The notes under the pieces: model-generated
Told to the model about the DNA's origin: nothing
The model's database searches: none
Seen by the model: only the letters and a program-made list of their open reading frames with translations
Source of the DNA: Gammaproteobacteria bacterium
Lineage (GTDB): Bacteria > Pseudomonadota > Gammaproteobacteria > Steroidobacterales > Steroidobacteraceae
Assembly (NCBI GenBank): GCA_003132025.1
Contig: PKWJ01000007.1
Location: 57,479-121,478, forward strand
DNA length: 64,000 bases
Direction of reading: 5' to 3'
Part shown: piece by piece, positions 27,060-36,153 of the stretch
Position numbering within the stretch: position 1 is the stretch's first letter
How the letters are laid out: each line of letters starts with the position of its first letter
Position numbers and translations under genes: made by a program

Positions 27060-29227
27060 GTCGGCGAGTGCACGCCGGGATTGCCGGGGGCGTAGGGAAA
27101 GCACAGCGACTCGTAGTACTGCAGCGAGTAGGGCGGTGGCGCGTAGCCTTTCGGCAACGGCAGGTGCGACAGGCTCTGGAAGTACGCGATACTCGCATCG
27201 CGCCACCATTGCGCCTCCTGTTGCTGGATGGCGAGAAATGCCGCCACCTGCGTATAGCGTTCGGCGTCCACGTACGATGCCAACCCCGCCCAGGTTTTGC
27301 GCATCGCCGCGACCGTATCGACGCCGCGCGAGTAGTGACGCACCAGCTCGTCCCACAATGTGACTCCCGAGGGCAGTCGGTAATCCCACGGCAAGTGATG
27401 AAACCACAGCAGCAGGTTTTCCGGAGTGCTCCCAAGGCTGCTGAAACGCGCGGCGACCGATGGCGCGTATTGCGCTACGGCGTTGCTGCCGCTGGCGGTG
27501 CGATCGAAACCAATACCCTGGGCATCGGCGCGGTTGTAATAGACCGAGGTCCAATCGGCACGCGGGCCGCCGCTGACCCACGGACCGGGCCCGTAGTGAC
27601 TGTCTCGCGCCATCTGATGGTGCAGCCCCAGTGGCGTCATGTAATCCACCACTGCTTCGCGCGACCCCATCATCATCGCGACCACCGGATGCACGAAGGC
27701 CGGATCGTTGGAGAACGTCATGCGCACCCACTGTTCCGCGATGGCGTCGGATTTGAGATCCGGGTCCCAGGCCAGGCGGCCAAACGCGTACCAGTTGGCC
27801 TGATCGAACACTGATCCGCACCAGTTGCGATCGGCACCGATATTGGCGACGCCGGCCATACCGGAAATGATCTTGCGCACCGTGGTGCCCGGGCCGCGCG
27901 TATAGGTGTCCGCGTCGAGCGTCTCCTCCCACATCGGCCCCAGATATGCCAGATGCGTGGCGAATCCGAGGTATTCCTTCGTGATCTGAACTTCCAGAAT
28001 CAGCGGCGTGTGCGGCATGGCGCCAAACAGCGGGTGAAACGGTTCACGCGGCTGGAAGTCGATCGGCCCGTTCTTCAGCTGGATGAATACGTGGTCGTGA
28101 AACTTGCCGTCCAGCGGCGCGAACTCGGTGTAGGCCTGGGTGGCCCGGTCGGCCGGTTGCTCCTGCGAATACACGAACGCGCGCCACATGACGATGCCGC
28201 CGTGCGGCGCGAGTGCTTCGGCCAGCATGTTGGCACCATCGGCATGCGAACGGCCGTAGTCCTGCGGTCCCGGCTGGCCTTCCGAATTGGCTTTGACGAG
28301 AAAGCCGCCGAAATCGGGGATGATGTGATAGATCTCGTCGGCCTTGGCGCGCCACCAGGCCCGCACTGCCGGGTCGAGCGGATCGGCGGTCTTGAGTCCG
28401 CCGATTTCTATCGGTGCACTGAAACGTGCGCTCAGATAGATGTGCAGACCGTAGGCCCGGAACACGTTGGCGAGCGCCGCGGCTTTATTCAGGTACCGCG
28501 GCGTCAGGCTCAGCGCGCTCGCGTTGACGTTGGTGAGTACCGCGCCGTTGATTCCCAGCGAAGCGCAGGCGCGGGCGTAGTCGGTATAGCGCGGGGCAAG
28601 ATAATCGGGCAGCGTTTGCCAGTCCCAGATCGAAGCTCCGGCGTAACCGCGTTCGACCGTGCCGTCGAGGTTGTCCCAGTGGTCCAGCACGCGATATTGC
28701 AGCTGCGGCGCGGACATCACATCGAGGTGCTCGACCGGCTCTCGGGTCTGCAGCAGCCGCAGAAAACGGTACACGCCGTACAGCACCCCGATGTCTTCAT
28801 TGGCTGCTATGACGGTGGCGCGATGCCGATCGATGGTCACACTGCGGACCAGATAGCCTTCACGACCGGCGGCATGCAGGTCCAGATGCAGCGCTGCAAT
28901 AACAGTCGATGAGGTGGGCGTTCCAAAAACAATGGCGCCGTCGCGTGTCGGACGCGGCCCGCTGCGAGGCGCCGCGCCAAGCAGGCCGCTGAGCGCGCGC
29001 GCGAGTTCCGAGCGCGCTGCCAGCAGCGTGCTGCCGTCAGCGCCGCCCACCAGTTCGCTAGCAACGTTTTGGTAGCGGTGCAGCCATGCGGCCTCGACCG
29101 GCCGGTAGCGCAGCCACAGGTCGTAACCGTCTTCCGCCTGCGCGCTGCGCGCGATTGCCTGGCTCGAGAGCAACGCCAGGACGATGAGCCAGTAGACGAA
29201 CAATCGTTGTTTCGAATGTGTGCGCAT
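27047..29227 (-). CDS. aguA: GH67 alpha-glucuronidase, exported
   Basis: 726 residues from the ATG at 29227; the frame continues 19 codons upstream, but the signal peptide (RLFVYWLIVLALLSSQAIA) begins after this ATG. GH67 blocks are clear: YRVLDHWDNLDGTVERGYAG, GFLVKANSEGQPGPQDYGR, and IQLKNGPIDFQPREPFHP with a catalytic acid, then LEVQITKEYLG and MWEETLDAD. It hydrolyses 4-O-methyl-glucuronic acid from the non-reducing end of aldouronic acids from glucuronoxylan. The product feeds exuT/uxaC. The gene lies 64 bp from operator 3 and forms an operon with GH43. An N-terminal signal suggests a periplasmic site, whereas many GH67 enzymes are cytoplasmic. Confidence 0.93.
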   Translation of the reverse strand: MRTHSKQRLFVYWLIVLALLSSQAIARSAQAEDGYDLWLRYRPVEAAWLHRYQNVASELVGGADGSTLLAARSELARALSGLLGAAPRSGPRPTRDGAIVFGTPTSSTVIAALHLDLHAAGREGYLVRSVTIDRHRATVIAANEDIGVLYGVYRFLRLLQTREPVEHLDVMSAPQLQYRVLDHWDNLDGTVERGYAGASIWDWQTLPDYLAPRYTDYARACASLGINGAVLTNVNASALSLTPRYLNKAAALANVFRAYGLHIYLSARFSAPIEIGGLKTADPLDPAVRAWWRAKADEIYHIIPDFGGFLVKANSEGQPGPQDYGRSHADGANMLAEALAPHGGIVMWRAFVYSQEQPADRATQAYTEFAPLDGKFHDHVFIQLKNGPIDFQPREPFHPLFGAMPHTPLILEVQITKEYLGFATHLAYLGPMWEETLDADTYTRGPGTTVRKIISGMAGVANIGADRNWCGSVFDQANWYAFGRLAWDPDLKSDAIAEQWVRMTFSNDPAFVHPVVAMMMGSREAVVDYMTPLGLHHQMARDSHYGPGPWVSGGPRADWTSVYYNRADAQGIGFDRTASGSNAVAQYAPSVAARFSSLGSTPENLLLWFHHLPWDYRLPSGVTLWDELVRHYSRGVDTVAAMRKTWAGLASYVDAERYTQVAAFLAIQQQEAQWWRDASIAYFQSLSHLPLPKGYAPPPYSLQYYESLCFPYAPGNPGVHSPTCGQ

Positions 29228-29258
29228 GCTGCTTGTTTGCTGCTGTGATGCTAACCGG

Positions 29259-29292
29259 CAATTGCAAGGTACGATCAATTGCAAGGTACGAT
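29259..29292. repeat. Perfect 17-bp tandem direct repeat
   Basis: CAATTGCAAGGTACGAT occurs twice head to tail (29259-29275 and 29276-29292). It ends exactly at operator 3 in the aguA upstream region. It may be a slippage duplication or a pair of activator sites. Confidence 0.9.
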
Positions 29293-29305
29293 GATAGCGC
29301 TACCG
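29292..29305. promoter_or_regulatory. Xylose-regulon operator 3 (TGATAGCGCTACCG)
   Basis: It matches the consensus at 13 of 14 positions, 64 bp upstream of the aguA start. On the aguA strand it contains a -10-like TATCAT. Confidence 0.8.
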
Positions 29306-29594
29306 AATTGCTGCGACGCCTGATTCGAAGGACCGCTGCGGCGCGCATTCTTCTACAGAGGAATTATCTTCCGGGAAAACGCCGCCGCCGCGCGAGGGTA
29401 GCGGGCGCTGCGTGCGCCAGATGCATTTCTTCAGCAAGCAGCACGTAGAGTTAAATCTTCGCCCGCTCGAATTGACGGCGGCCGCGTTGCACAGCGTTAT
29501 GAAAAAAATGCCGGCGCGCTGGCGTTGCTGGCCGAACTGAACGATGGGCAAATCGAGCTCGTGCTCGCAACTCTGACGCGGAACTGGATTGTTG
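29306..29594. other. Intergenic stretch without recognisable gene
   Basis: This part of the 557-bp region between aguA and the TonB receptor is free of convincing ORFs on either strand. I see no RNA gene. It separates two regulatory zones, one for each divergent operon. Confidence 0.6.
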
Positions 29595-29624
29595 TTGATT
29601 TGGATTTGCGACTGGGCATATACT
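29595..29624 (+). promoter_or_regulatory. Predicted promoter of the xylan-oligosaccharide receptor operon
   Basis: TTGATT (29595-29600) and TATACT (29619-29624) are separated by 18 bp. The start point would be near 29631, with operator 4 just downstream, where a repressor would block elongation. The leader to the ATG is about 150 nt. Confidence 0.6.
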
Positions 29625-29635
29625 CGGTGCAACGA

Positions 29636-29649
29636 AGATAGCGCTACCA
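29636..29649. promoter_or_regulatory. Xylose-regulon operator 4 (AGATAGCGCTACCA)
   Basis: It matches the consensus at 13 of 14 positions. It is placed about +5 to +19 relative to the predicted receptor promoter. Confidence 0.8.
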
Positions 29650-29784
29650 ACGGGATGTTGGTCAGCGACACTGAATAGGATGTTGTGGGGTCACTAATGT
29701 CTTGTTTTCTCAGGCGTTCCAGCCCGTTGCAGGGCTGAGCAGCCTGTTGTTTCCTAATAACTTTGTTCATCGGGGGGATCTCTA

Positions 29785-32727
29785 ATGAGCCGAAAGACAC
29801 GGCGGAACGCTTCCAAGAATGCGGCCAAGGGCATCAAGGCGGCTGCTGAGCGGCTGTCCTATACGCGGCTCGGCGTCCAGAGCCTGGCCCTGGGATCCGT
29901 GGCCTTTGGCGGCTCGGTATTTGCGGATGAAGCTGCGACGGCCAACGTGAGCACCGAACCAGACCAGCTGACGGAAATCACCGTCACCGGTATCCGTGCA
30001 TCGTTGCAGCGCGCCCTGGACATCAAGGAGAACAGCACCGGCGTCGTGGATGCGATCTCCGCCGAGGACATTGGCGAGTTCCCCGACTCGAACCTCGCCG
30101 AGGCGATGCAGAGAATTCCTGGCGTCACCGTCAGCCGCGCCACGTCGAGCATGGGTGGTATTCCCGGATCCACCGGTGACGGTACCGAAATCACCGTACG
30201 CGGCTTCGGCCCGACCTTCAACGAGACGTTGTTCGACGGCCGCCCGGCTGCTACGGCTACCAGCGACCGCGGTTTCGACTTCAGCACCATCGGCGCCGAT
30301 TTCGTCGGCGAGGTGGATGTGCTCAAGACGCCGGACTCGTCGCTGTCGAGCGGTGCGATTGGCGCCACCGTCAATGTCAAGTTTCCCAAGCCGTTCGACT
30401 ACGATGGGGAGAAGGTTGCCCTGTCGGGCGCGGCGGCCGATAACAGCAAGGCCGACAAGGTGACCCCGCAAGGCGGTCTCCTGCTCAGCGATACCTTCTT
30501 CGATCACACCTTCGGCGTGCTGGTCGATGCGGCCTACATCGACCACAAGACCGAGGACAATCACGTCAACATTCAGGGCTGGCCCGGCTTCAACCTGAAC
30601 AATTCCCAGCTCGCCGGCGCCGCGCCGGGCGCCACCGGCACCGTGCCGTCGTGGGAAATCCAGGACTACGGCCTCTACCAGGAGCACACCGAAGACCAGC
30701 GCGTCCAGGGGCGCCTGGCGCTGCAGTGGCGGCCGGTGGATTCGCTGCTGGTGACCCTGAACGACGACTACTCGCGTGATCAGGTCACCGACACGATGTA
30801 TGGCTACAGCGTGTGGTTCAACACCGGCGCACTGACGGACGTCGTGCGCGCTCCGGACGGCACGCTGCTCAGCTACGTACAACCCAATACCCCCACTGAC
30901 TTTCAGGGTCAGATCGACTCTCAGGTGATTCAGAACAACCTGGTCGGCGCGAACGTCGCCTGGGATGTCACCGACAAGTTCCGGGCGATTCTGGATGCCG
31001 ATCAGTCGAGCTCGAAGCTGAACCCCAACGGCCAGTTGAGCTCCATCGATGCGGACGTCGGCTACGGCCCGTCCACACCTGGCAACACCGTCAACGGCAA
31101 CAGTATCGGTATCGCCGGCATTGGCGTCGGCCAGATCCCGTATCCGACCGGCTTCGGTCCCAATGGCAATGAGGCGGCGTTCATCAACAACGGCCTCATC
31201 GGCTCGCACGTGCTACCGATCTCCTCGCAGCAGAACGAGGACACGATCAATCAGTTCAAGGTGATGGGCGAGTGGAAGGATGACCACGTCACCGCCAAGA
31301 TCGGATTCCAGTACGTCTATGACGACAAGAACGAGACGAACTACAGCGACTTCCAGAACAACCAGTGGCAGGCGTATTCGGGCTATGGCCCGGCGTCGGG
31401 TAATACCGGTGGCGTCGCGCTGCCGCAGTCGTTCTTCACCAACAGCTTCAGCACGGCGAACTTCATCCCCGGGCAGAGCAACAACAATCTGCTGCCGCCG
31501 GCGATCATCGCGTACAACCCGTACACCATCCTGCACTACCTGGAGGGTCTGGGTAATCCGCAGACGATGAACATCCCGGGCTTCAACTATGCCTGCGGTT
31601 GCGGCTACGCCGGCCAGTACACGACGGCCTTCTCTCCCGGGTCCGCGCAGAGGATCCAGGAAAAGACCATGGCGCCGTTCCTGAATCTCACCGAGGACGT
31701 TCTGATCGGGGGCATGAAGCTCACGACGGCCTTCGGGGCCCGCTATGAGCGTACCGATGTGACGTCGTACGGTCTGGGACAGGAGCCCACATCGCTGACC
31801 GTGCAGGCGTCGGACCATACGGCCTTCCTGGTGGGCTACGGGCCGATTGCGCCGGTGATCAACCGCGATCACTACTCATATCTGCTGCCGTCGCTGGACG
31901 CGAATCTGCAGATTACGCCTGATTTCAAGCTGCGCTTCGACGCATCGCGTACCTTGACGCGGCCACCGCTGAGCGACATCACGCCGGTGACGACCGTGCC
32001 GCAGGGACAGCGCACCAATTCGCTGACCGCTAGCGGCGGCAATCCGGGACTGTTGCCCTATCTGTCGGATAACGTGGATATCGGCGCCGAGTGGTACTAC
32101 GCCAGAAACTCCTACCTGTCCGTGGATGCGTTCGTGAAGGAGCTGACCAACTTCATCGTCGGCGGCACCACGACCCAGAACATCAACGGCGTCGTCGACC
32201 CGACCACGGGCGCGCTGGCGGTGTTCAGCGTTACGACCAATGTCAACGGGCCTGCGGCCGAGGTGCGCGGTGTGGAGATCGGGGCGCAGCACATGCTGTG
32301 GGATACCGGCTTCGGCGTGCAGGCGAACGCGACATTCGTCAGCACCAACCACCCCTACGATCCGTACAACATTACGCAAAGCGGGTTCGCCGTCACCGGT
32401 CTTGCGAACTCGGCCAATTTCGTCGGGTTCTTCGAGAAGTGGGGTTTCCATGCGCGCGTTGCCGTCACCTGGCGCGGCACATACCTGGATCACTTCGGCC
32501 AAACGCAGAACACCGGCTCGTTTGGCGATGAGCCCACGTTCGTCAATTCCAACACCGAGGTTGACTTCAGCACCAGCTACGACATCCGCAAGAACTTCGA
32601 TGTCTTCTTCGAGGGGCAGAACATCAACAATTCCATCTACGAAACGCATGGCCGCTTCCCCGAACAGGTCCTGGACGTGATCGACTACGGTGCCCGATAC
32701 ACTTTGGGATTCCACTTCAGAATGTAA
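29785..32727 (+). CDS. TonB-dependent receptor, probable xylo-oligosaccharide transporter
   Basis: 980 residues with ribosome site GGGGGGATCT before the ATG. A basic N-terminus and hydrophobic segment to about residue 48 (GSVFADE) serve as signal. The TonB-box-like LTEITVTGIRASLQRALDIK is at about residues 62-81. The plug motif AEDIGEFPDSNLAEAMQRIP follows; this form is typical of sugar receptors of Caulobacter and Xanthomonas. The barrel ends in RYTLGFHFRM. It would import xylan fragments across the outer membrane, using TonB energy. It has an operator at its promoter and a strong terminator right after its stop. Halogenase-like, SapC and cupin_8 genes follow in the same direction. Confidence 0.92.
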   Translation: MSRKTRRNASKNAAKGIKAAAERLSYTRLGVQSLALGSVAFGGSVFADEAATANVSTEPDQLTEITVTGIRASLQRALDIKENSTGVVDAISAEDIGEFPDSNLAEAMQRIPGVTVSRATSSMGGIPGSTGDGTEITVRGFGPTFNETLFDGRPAATATSDRGFDFSTIGADFVGEVDVLKTPDSSLSSGAIGATVNVKFPKPFDYDGEKVALSGAAADNSKADKVTPQGGLLLSDTFFDHTFGVLVDAAYIDHKTEDNHVNIQGWPGFNLNNSQLAGAAPGATGTVPSWEIQDYGLYQEHTEDQRVQGRLALQWRPVDSLLVTLNDDYSRDQVTDTMYGYSVWFNTGALTDVVRAPDGTLLSYVQPNTPTDFQGQIDSQVIQNNLVGANVAWDVTDKFRAILDADQSSSKLNPNGQLSSIDADVGYGPSTPGNTVNGNSIGIAGIGVGQIPYPTGFGPNGNEAAFINNGLIGSHVLPISSQQNEDTINQFKVMGEWKDDHVTAKIGFQYVYDDKNETNYSDFQNNQWQAYSGYGPASGNTGGVALPQSFFTNSFSTANFIPGQSNNNLLPPAIIAYNPYTILHYLEGLGNPQTMNIPGFNYACGCGYAGQYTTAFSPGSAQRIQEKTMAPFLNLTEDVLIGGMKLTTAFGARYERTDVTSYGLGQEPTSLTVQASDHTAFLVGYGPIAPVINRDHYSYLLPSLDANLQITPDFKLRFDASRTLTRPPLSDITPVTTVPQGQRTNSLTASGGNPGLLPYLSDNVDIGAEWYYARNSYLSVDAFVKELTNFIVGGTTTQNINGVVDPTTGALAVFSVTTNVNGPAAEVRGVEIGAQHMLWDTGFGVQANATFVSTNHPYDPYNITQSGFAVTGLANSANFVGFFEKWGFHARVAVTWRGTYLDHFGQTQNTGSFGDEPTFVNSNTEVDFSTSYDIRKNFDVFFEGQNINNSIYETHGRFPEQVLDVIDYGARYTLGFHFRM

Positions 32728-32749
32728 TCGCGGTATTTGACCGAAAATC

Positions 32750-32786
32750 GGGGCCGCCGGCAGGACTTGGCGGCCCCTTTTTTTTT
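32750..32786 (+). terminator. Intrinsic terminator after the TonB receptor
   Basis: A 9-bp GC stem (GGGGCCGCC at 32750-32758, GGCGGCCCC at 32769-32777) with a 10-nt loop is followed by nine T residues. It would stop or thin transcription from the receptor into the halogenase-like gene 54 bp later. Confidence 0.92.
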
Positions 32787-32840
32787 CTGCGATAGTGTAG
32801 GCAGGACATCAGCCGCGGCATCTCCCCAGAAGCATCTATC

Positions 32841-34385
32841 ATGGTTCAATCGGTACAGTCGGTCGTCATCGTCGGAGGTGGAACCGCCGGCTGGCTGACT
32901 GCGGGGATAATTGCTGCGCGGCATCACTCGCGCATGAAGGCCGGGTTCTCCGTCACCCTGATCGAGTCGCCGGACATCAAGATCATTGGCGTGGGGGAGG
33001 GTACCTGGCCGACTCTGCGCTCATCTCTGGAAAAAATCGGTGTGTCCGAGACCGAGCTGTTCCGACAAAGCGATGCTGCATTCAAGCAGGGCGCGAAATT
33101 TGCGCGCTGGACCACTGGCGCCGACGACGACGCCTACTACCATCCGCTGATGCTCCCGCAGGGCTTCACGCAGATCAACCTGGTACCGCACTGGCTGCAG
33201 GACGGGCATGGCCGCAGCTTCTGCGATTCGGTTTGCCCGCAAGGCCGGCTGTGCGACGACGGGCTGGCACCCAAAACCATCACTACCCCCGAATACAAGG
33301 CGGTCGCCAATTACGCCTATCATCTGGATGCCGGGAAATTCGCGCCGTTCCTGCAGAAGCATTGCACCACCATGCTCGGGGTGCGGCACGTGCTGGCCGA
33401 CGTGCTGACGGTGAACCAGCACGAGTCGGGAGACATCGTGAGTCTCACCACGCGGCAGGCCGGTGAGATAGCGGGCGACCTGTTCATCGACTGCAGCGGC
33501 TTTGGCGCGCTGCTACTCGGCAAGACCCTCGGTGTCGGCTTCAAGGATTGCAGCGACGTGTTGTTCTGCGACACGGCCCTGGCGGTCCAGCTGCCGTATG
33601 AGACGCCGGATGCTCCGATGGCCTCGCAGACACTGTCGACCGCGCAGTCGGCCGGCTGGATCTGGGACATCGGGTTGCCGACGCGGCGCGGCATCGGCTA
33701 CGTGTACTCCAGCCGGCACACCAGCGAGGAGGCCGCGCACCAGACACTGATGCAGTACATCGGTCCCACGTCCCAGGAATTGCGCGTGCGCAAGATACCG
33801 ATCCGGCCCGGGTATCGGGAGACCTTCTGGAAGAACAACTGCGTGGCAGTGGGATTGGCGGCCGGGTTCCTCGAGCCGCTGGAATCTTCCGCCATTGTGC
33901 TGGTGGAACTGTCGGCCAAGCTGATCAGCGAGCAGATGCCCGCCAACCGCGAGGTCATGGACATCGTCGCGGCACGCTTCAACGACGTGACGCATTATCG
34001 CTGGGGCCGCATCATCGACTTCCTGAAGCTGCACTACGTACTCACGCAGCGCACCGACACAGCGTTCTGGCGTGACAATCTCGACCCGCAGTCGATCCCC
34101 GAGCGGTTGAAGCACCTGCTGCACCTGTGGAAATACCAGTCGCCGTGGTTCTTCGATGAGTTCGACCGCCTGGAAGAGGTGTTTCCGGCCGCAAGCTACC
34201 AATATGTGCTGTACGGCATGGGGTTTCGCACCGAAGTGGGTCCGATGGACAATGCGGACAGTGAGCCGATGGCTTACCGGCTGATGCAGGAGAACGTCAC
34301 GATGACACGGCAGATGTGCGCGCAGCTACCGAAGAACCGCGACCTGATACGCAAGATCCACGACTACGGGATGCAGCCGATCTGA
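32841..34385 (+). CDS. Flavin-dependent tryptophan halogenase-family protein (1)
   Basis: 514 residues. The FAD-binding [14 protein letters not shown] is at residues 9-22. The catalytic lysine of flavin halogenases aligns with Lys82 in AAFKQGAKF. GVGEGTWPTLR and [20 protein letters not shown] are family blocks. The conserved WxWxIP motif appears as GWIWDIGLP, so the final Ile-Pro is altered. True halogenases chlorinate or brominate tryptophan or other aromatics with FADH2. Homologues linked to TonB receptors in polysaccharide loci have no proven substrate. It is followed by SapC after 1 bp and then cupin_8. A flavin reductase is not seen nearby. Confidence 0.88.
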   Translation: MVQSVQSVVIVGGGTAGWLTAGIIAARHHSRMKAGFSVTLIESPDIKIIGVGEGTWPTLRSSLEKIGVSETELFRQSDAAFKQGAKFARWTTGADDDAYYHPLMLPQGFTQINLVPHWLQDGHGRSFCDSVCPQGRLCDDGLAPKTITTPEYKAVANYAYHLDAGKFAPFLQKHCTTMLGVRHVLADVLTVNQHESGDIVSLTTRQAGEIAGDLFIDCSGFGALLLGKTLGVGFKDCSDVLFCDTALAVQLPYETPDAPMASQTLSTAQSAGWIWDIGLPTRRGIGYVYSSRHTSEEAAHQTLMQYIGPTSQELRVRKIPIRPGYRETFWKNNCVAVGLAAGFLEPLESSAIVLVELSAKLISEQMPANREVMDIVAARFNDVTHYRWGRIIDFLKLHYVLTQRTDTAFWRDNLDPQSIPERLKHLLHLWKYQSPWFFDEFDRLEEVFPAASYQYVLYGMGFRTEVGPMDNADSEPMAYRLMQENVTMTRQMCAQLPKNRDLIRKIHDYGMQPI

Positions 34386-34386
34386 C

Positions 34387-35106
34387 ATGACCAACATCGT
34401 ACCGCTCAACAGCGAGACGCACCGCTCACTGCGCGTCTATGCCGGCGCCTCGGCGCGCTACGGCGACAATCAGCGCTTCGCGCAGGTCGTCGTCGGCGAG
34501 TTTCCCCAGTTGGTGGTGCACTACCCGATCCTGCTGTCGAAGGACGCCGACACCGGCGCATTCTTCTGCGGCGCGATGCTCGGCTTTGACCGCAACGAAA
34601 ACCTGTTCCTGACGGAAGGCAAGGGGCACGAAGGCTATCGACCGCTGAACCTGCAGCGCATGCCATTCTATGCCGCCGGCGCCGACCTGGCGATCGACCT
34701 GGACCATCCGCGTGTCGGGGCGGAATCAGGCCAGGCGTTGTTTACCGCGAGCGGTCAGCCGACCATGTATCTTGAGAGCATCATGCAGGCATTTCGCGAT
34801 CTCAAGCCCGGCATGGAGATGACCAAGCTGTTCATCGCGACGCTGCTGCAGCACAAGCTCATCGAGCCGATCGACATCAGCGCCTCGTTCGACGACGGCA
34901 CCAAGCGCAATCTGGCGGATCTTTACACCATCAACCAGGATGTACTGCGGGATCTGCCAGATCCGGTGGTGCTGGATCTGTTTCGCCGCGGCTACCTGCG
35001 GCTGATCTACCTGATGATCGCGTCGTTGAAGCAGATCGGAGAACTGGCGACGAAGAAAAACGCGCTGGCGCGCGGCGGCGAGACCCTGTCGGCGCGGATG
35101 GGCTGA
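34387..35106 (+). CDS. SapC-family protein
   Basis: 239 residues, start one base after the halogenase-like stop. The SapC family is recognisable from HYPILLSKDADTGAFFCGAM, LGFDRNENLFL, YRPLNLQRMPFYAAG and the C-terminal LRLIYLMIASLKQIGELATKKN. No signal peptide or membrane segment is evident. SapC was first noted near S-layer genes of Campylobacter, but in proteobacterial sugar loci its function is unknown. It recurs next to TonB receptors together with halogenase-like and cupin_8 genes. The tight spacing implies one operon with both neighbours. Confidence 0.85.
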   Translation: MTNIVPLNSETHRSLRVYAGASARYGDNQRFAQVVVGEFPQLVVHYPILLSKDADTGAFFCGAMLGFDRNENLFLTEGKGHEGYRPLNLQRMPFYAAGADLAIDLDHPRVGAESGQALFTASGQPTMYLESIMQAFRDLKPGMEMTKLFIATLLQHKLIEPIDISASFDDGTKRNLADLYTINQDVLRDLPDPVVLDLFRRGYLRLIYLMIASLKQIGELATKKNALARGGETLSARMG

Positions 35107-35132
35107 TCGAAGGGCTGCTGCACGAGCCCCGC

Positions 35133-36152
35133 GTGATGGCCGATAGCTTGAGAGAGATCCCCGGTTCGCACATTGCCACGCCCGAGCAGTTCGTGCGTGA
35201 GATCGTCGAGCCGTGCCGGCCGGTGGTGCTGCGCGGGCTGGTGAGCGATTGGCCCATCGTTCGGGCGGCGCAGTGCTCGCCCCAGGCGCTGCGCGATCTG
35301 CTGGCGCCGTTCGACATCGGCGGCGGGGTCGCGGTTTTCTACGGTCAACCGGCGATCGCGGGAAAATATTATTACGCCGAGGACTTGACCGGTTTCAATT
35401 TCGAGCGCCGGCGCATGCGCTTCGTCGAGGCGCTGGACGCCATCGTCGACGGGCTGCAACGGCCCGGATCCGAATCGGTGTATGTCGGTTCAGTGCCGGC
35501 GAATGAGTTTCTGCCCGGCTATGCGGCGCAGAACCCGATGCCGCTGCTGGCGGCAACCATCGGTCCACGGCTATGGCTCGGGCACGCGTCGAACGTTTCC
35601 GCGCACTATGATGCGCTCGACAACCTGGCGTGCGTCGTCGCCGGCAGGCGTCGCTTCACGCTCTATGCGCCGGAGCTGATCGACCGGCTGTACGTCGGGC
35701 CGATCGACCATACGATGGCCGGCCAGCCGGTGAGCCTTGCGGCATCATCCGCGCCGGACGCGCAGCGATTCCCGCTGTTCGAGCAGGTTCGCGATCGGGC
35801 GCTCAACGCCGAGCTGCAGCCGGGCGATGCGCTGTATCTGCCCAAGCTCTGGTGGCATCAGATCGAGGCAACGGCGCCGTTCAATGGGTTGGTGAATTAC
35901 TGGTGGGACGCGTTCAGTGCCGGACCGGACTCGCCGCAGACCAGTCTGCTGTTGAGCATGATCACGATCTCCGAGCGTCCTTTGCCTGAGCGCCGGGCGT
36001 GGCGCGCATTCTTCGACCATTACGTATTCCGGGATCGCGGCCATCCGCTGGCGCACCTGCCGCCGGAGCGCCATGGCCTGCTCGGGCCCCTGAAGCCGGA
36101 CAACTACGGCAAGATCCGGGCGCGCGTGATGCACCTGCTGCGCGGAGGATGA
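35133..36152 (+). CDS. Cupin_8/JmjC-like domain protein, putative Fe(II)/2-oxoglutarate oxygenase
   Basis: 339 residues starting at GTG 35133 or ATG 35136. The N-terminal CRPVVLRGLVSDWPIV is typical of JmjC hydroxylase-like proteins. The metal pair His-x-Asp is in VSAHYDALDNLACVVAGRRR, and the distal His is in GDALYLPKLWWHQIEA. Such enzymes hydroxylate proteins or small molecules with iron and 2-oxoglutarate. The target here is unknown. It lies 26 bp after SapC and is convergent with the Gfo/Idh/MocA gene. As part of the receptor-halogenase-SapC-cupin set it may modify the receptor, its ligand or a partner (speculative). Confidence 0.82.
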   Translation: MMADSLREIPGSHIATPEQFVREIVEPCRPVVLRGLVSDWPIVRAAQCSPQALRDLLAPFDIGGGVAVFYGQPAIAGKYYYAEDLTGFNFERRRMRFVEALDAIVDGLQRPGSESVYVGSVPANEFLPGYAAQNPMPLLAATIGPRLWLGHASNVSAHYDALDNLACVVAGRRRFTLYAPELIDRLYVGPIDHTMAGQPVSLAASSAPDAQRFPLFEQVRDRALNAELQPGDALYLPKLWWHQIEATAPFNGLVNYWWDAFSAGPDSPQTSLLLSMITISERPLPERRAWRAFFDHYVFRDRGHPLAHLPPERHGLLGPLKPDNYGKIRARVMHLLRGG

Positions 36153-36153
36153 A

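Noticed and set aside
27060..27932. Upstream extension of the GH43 reading frame
   Set aside because: It runs inside the GH67 gene in another frame; the GH43 signal peptide starts at 27059.
29782..31209. Minus-strand open frame opposite the second TonB receptor
   Set aside because: A shadow of the receptor; no domain is recognisable.
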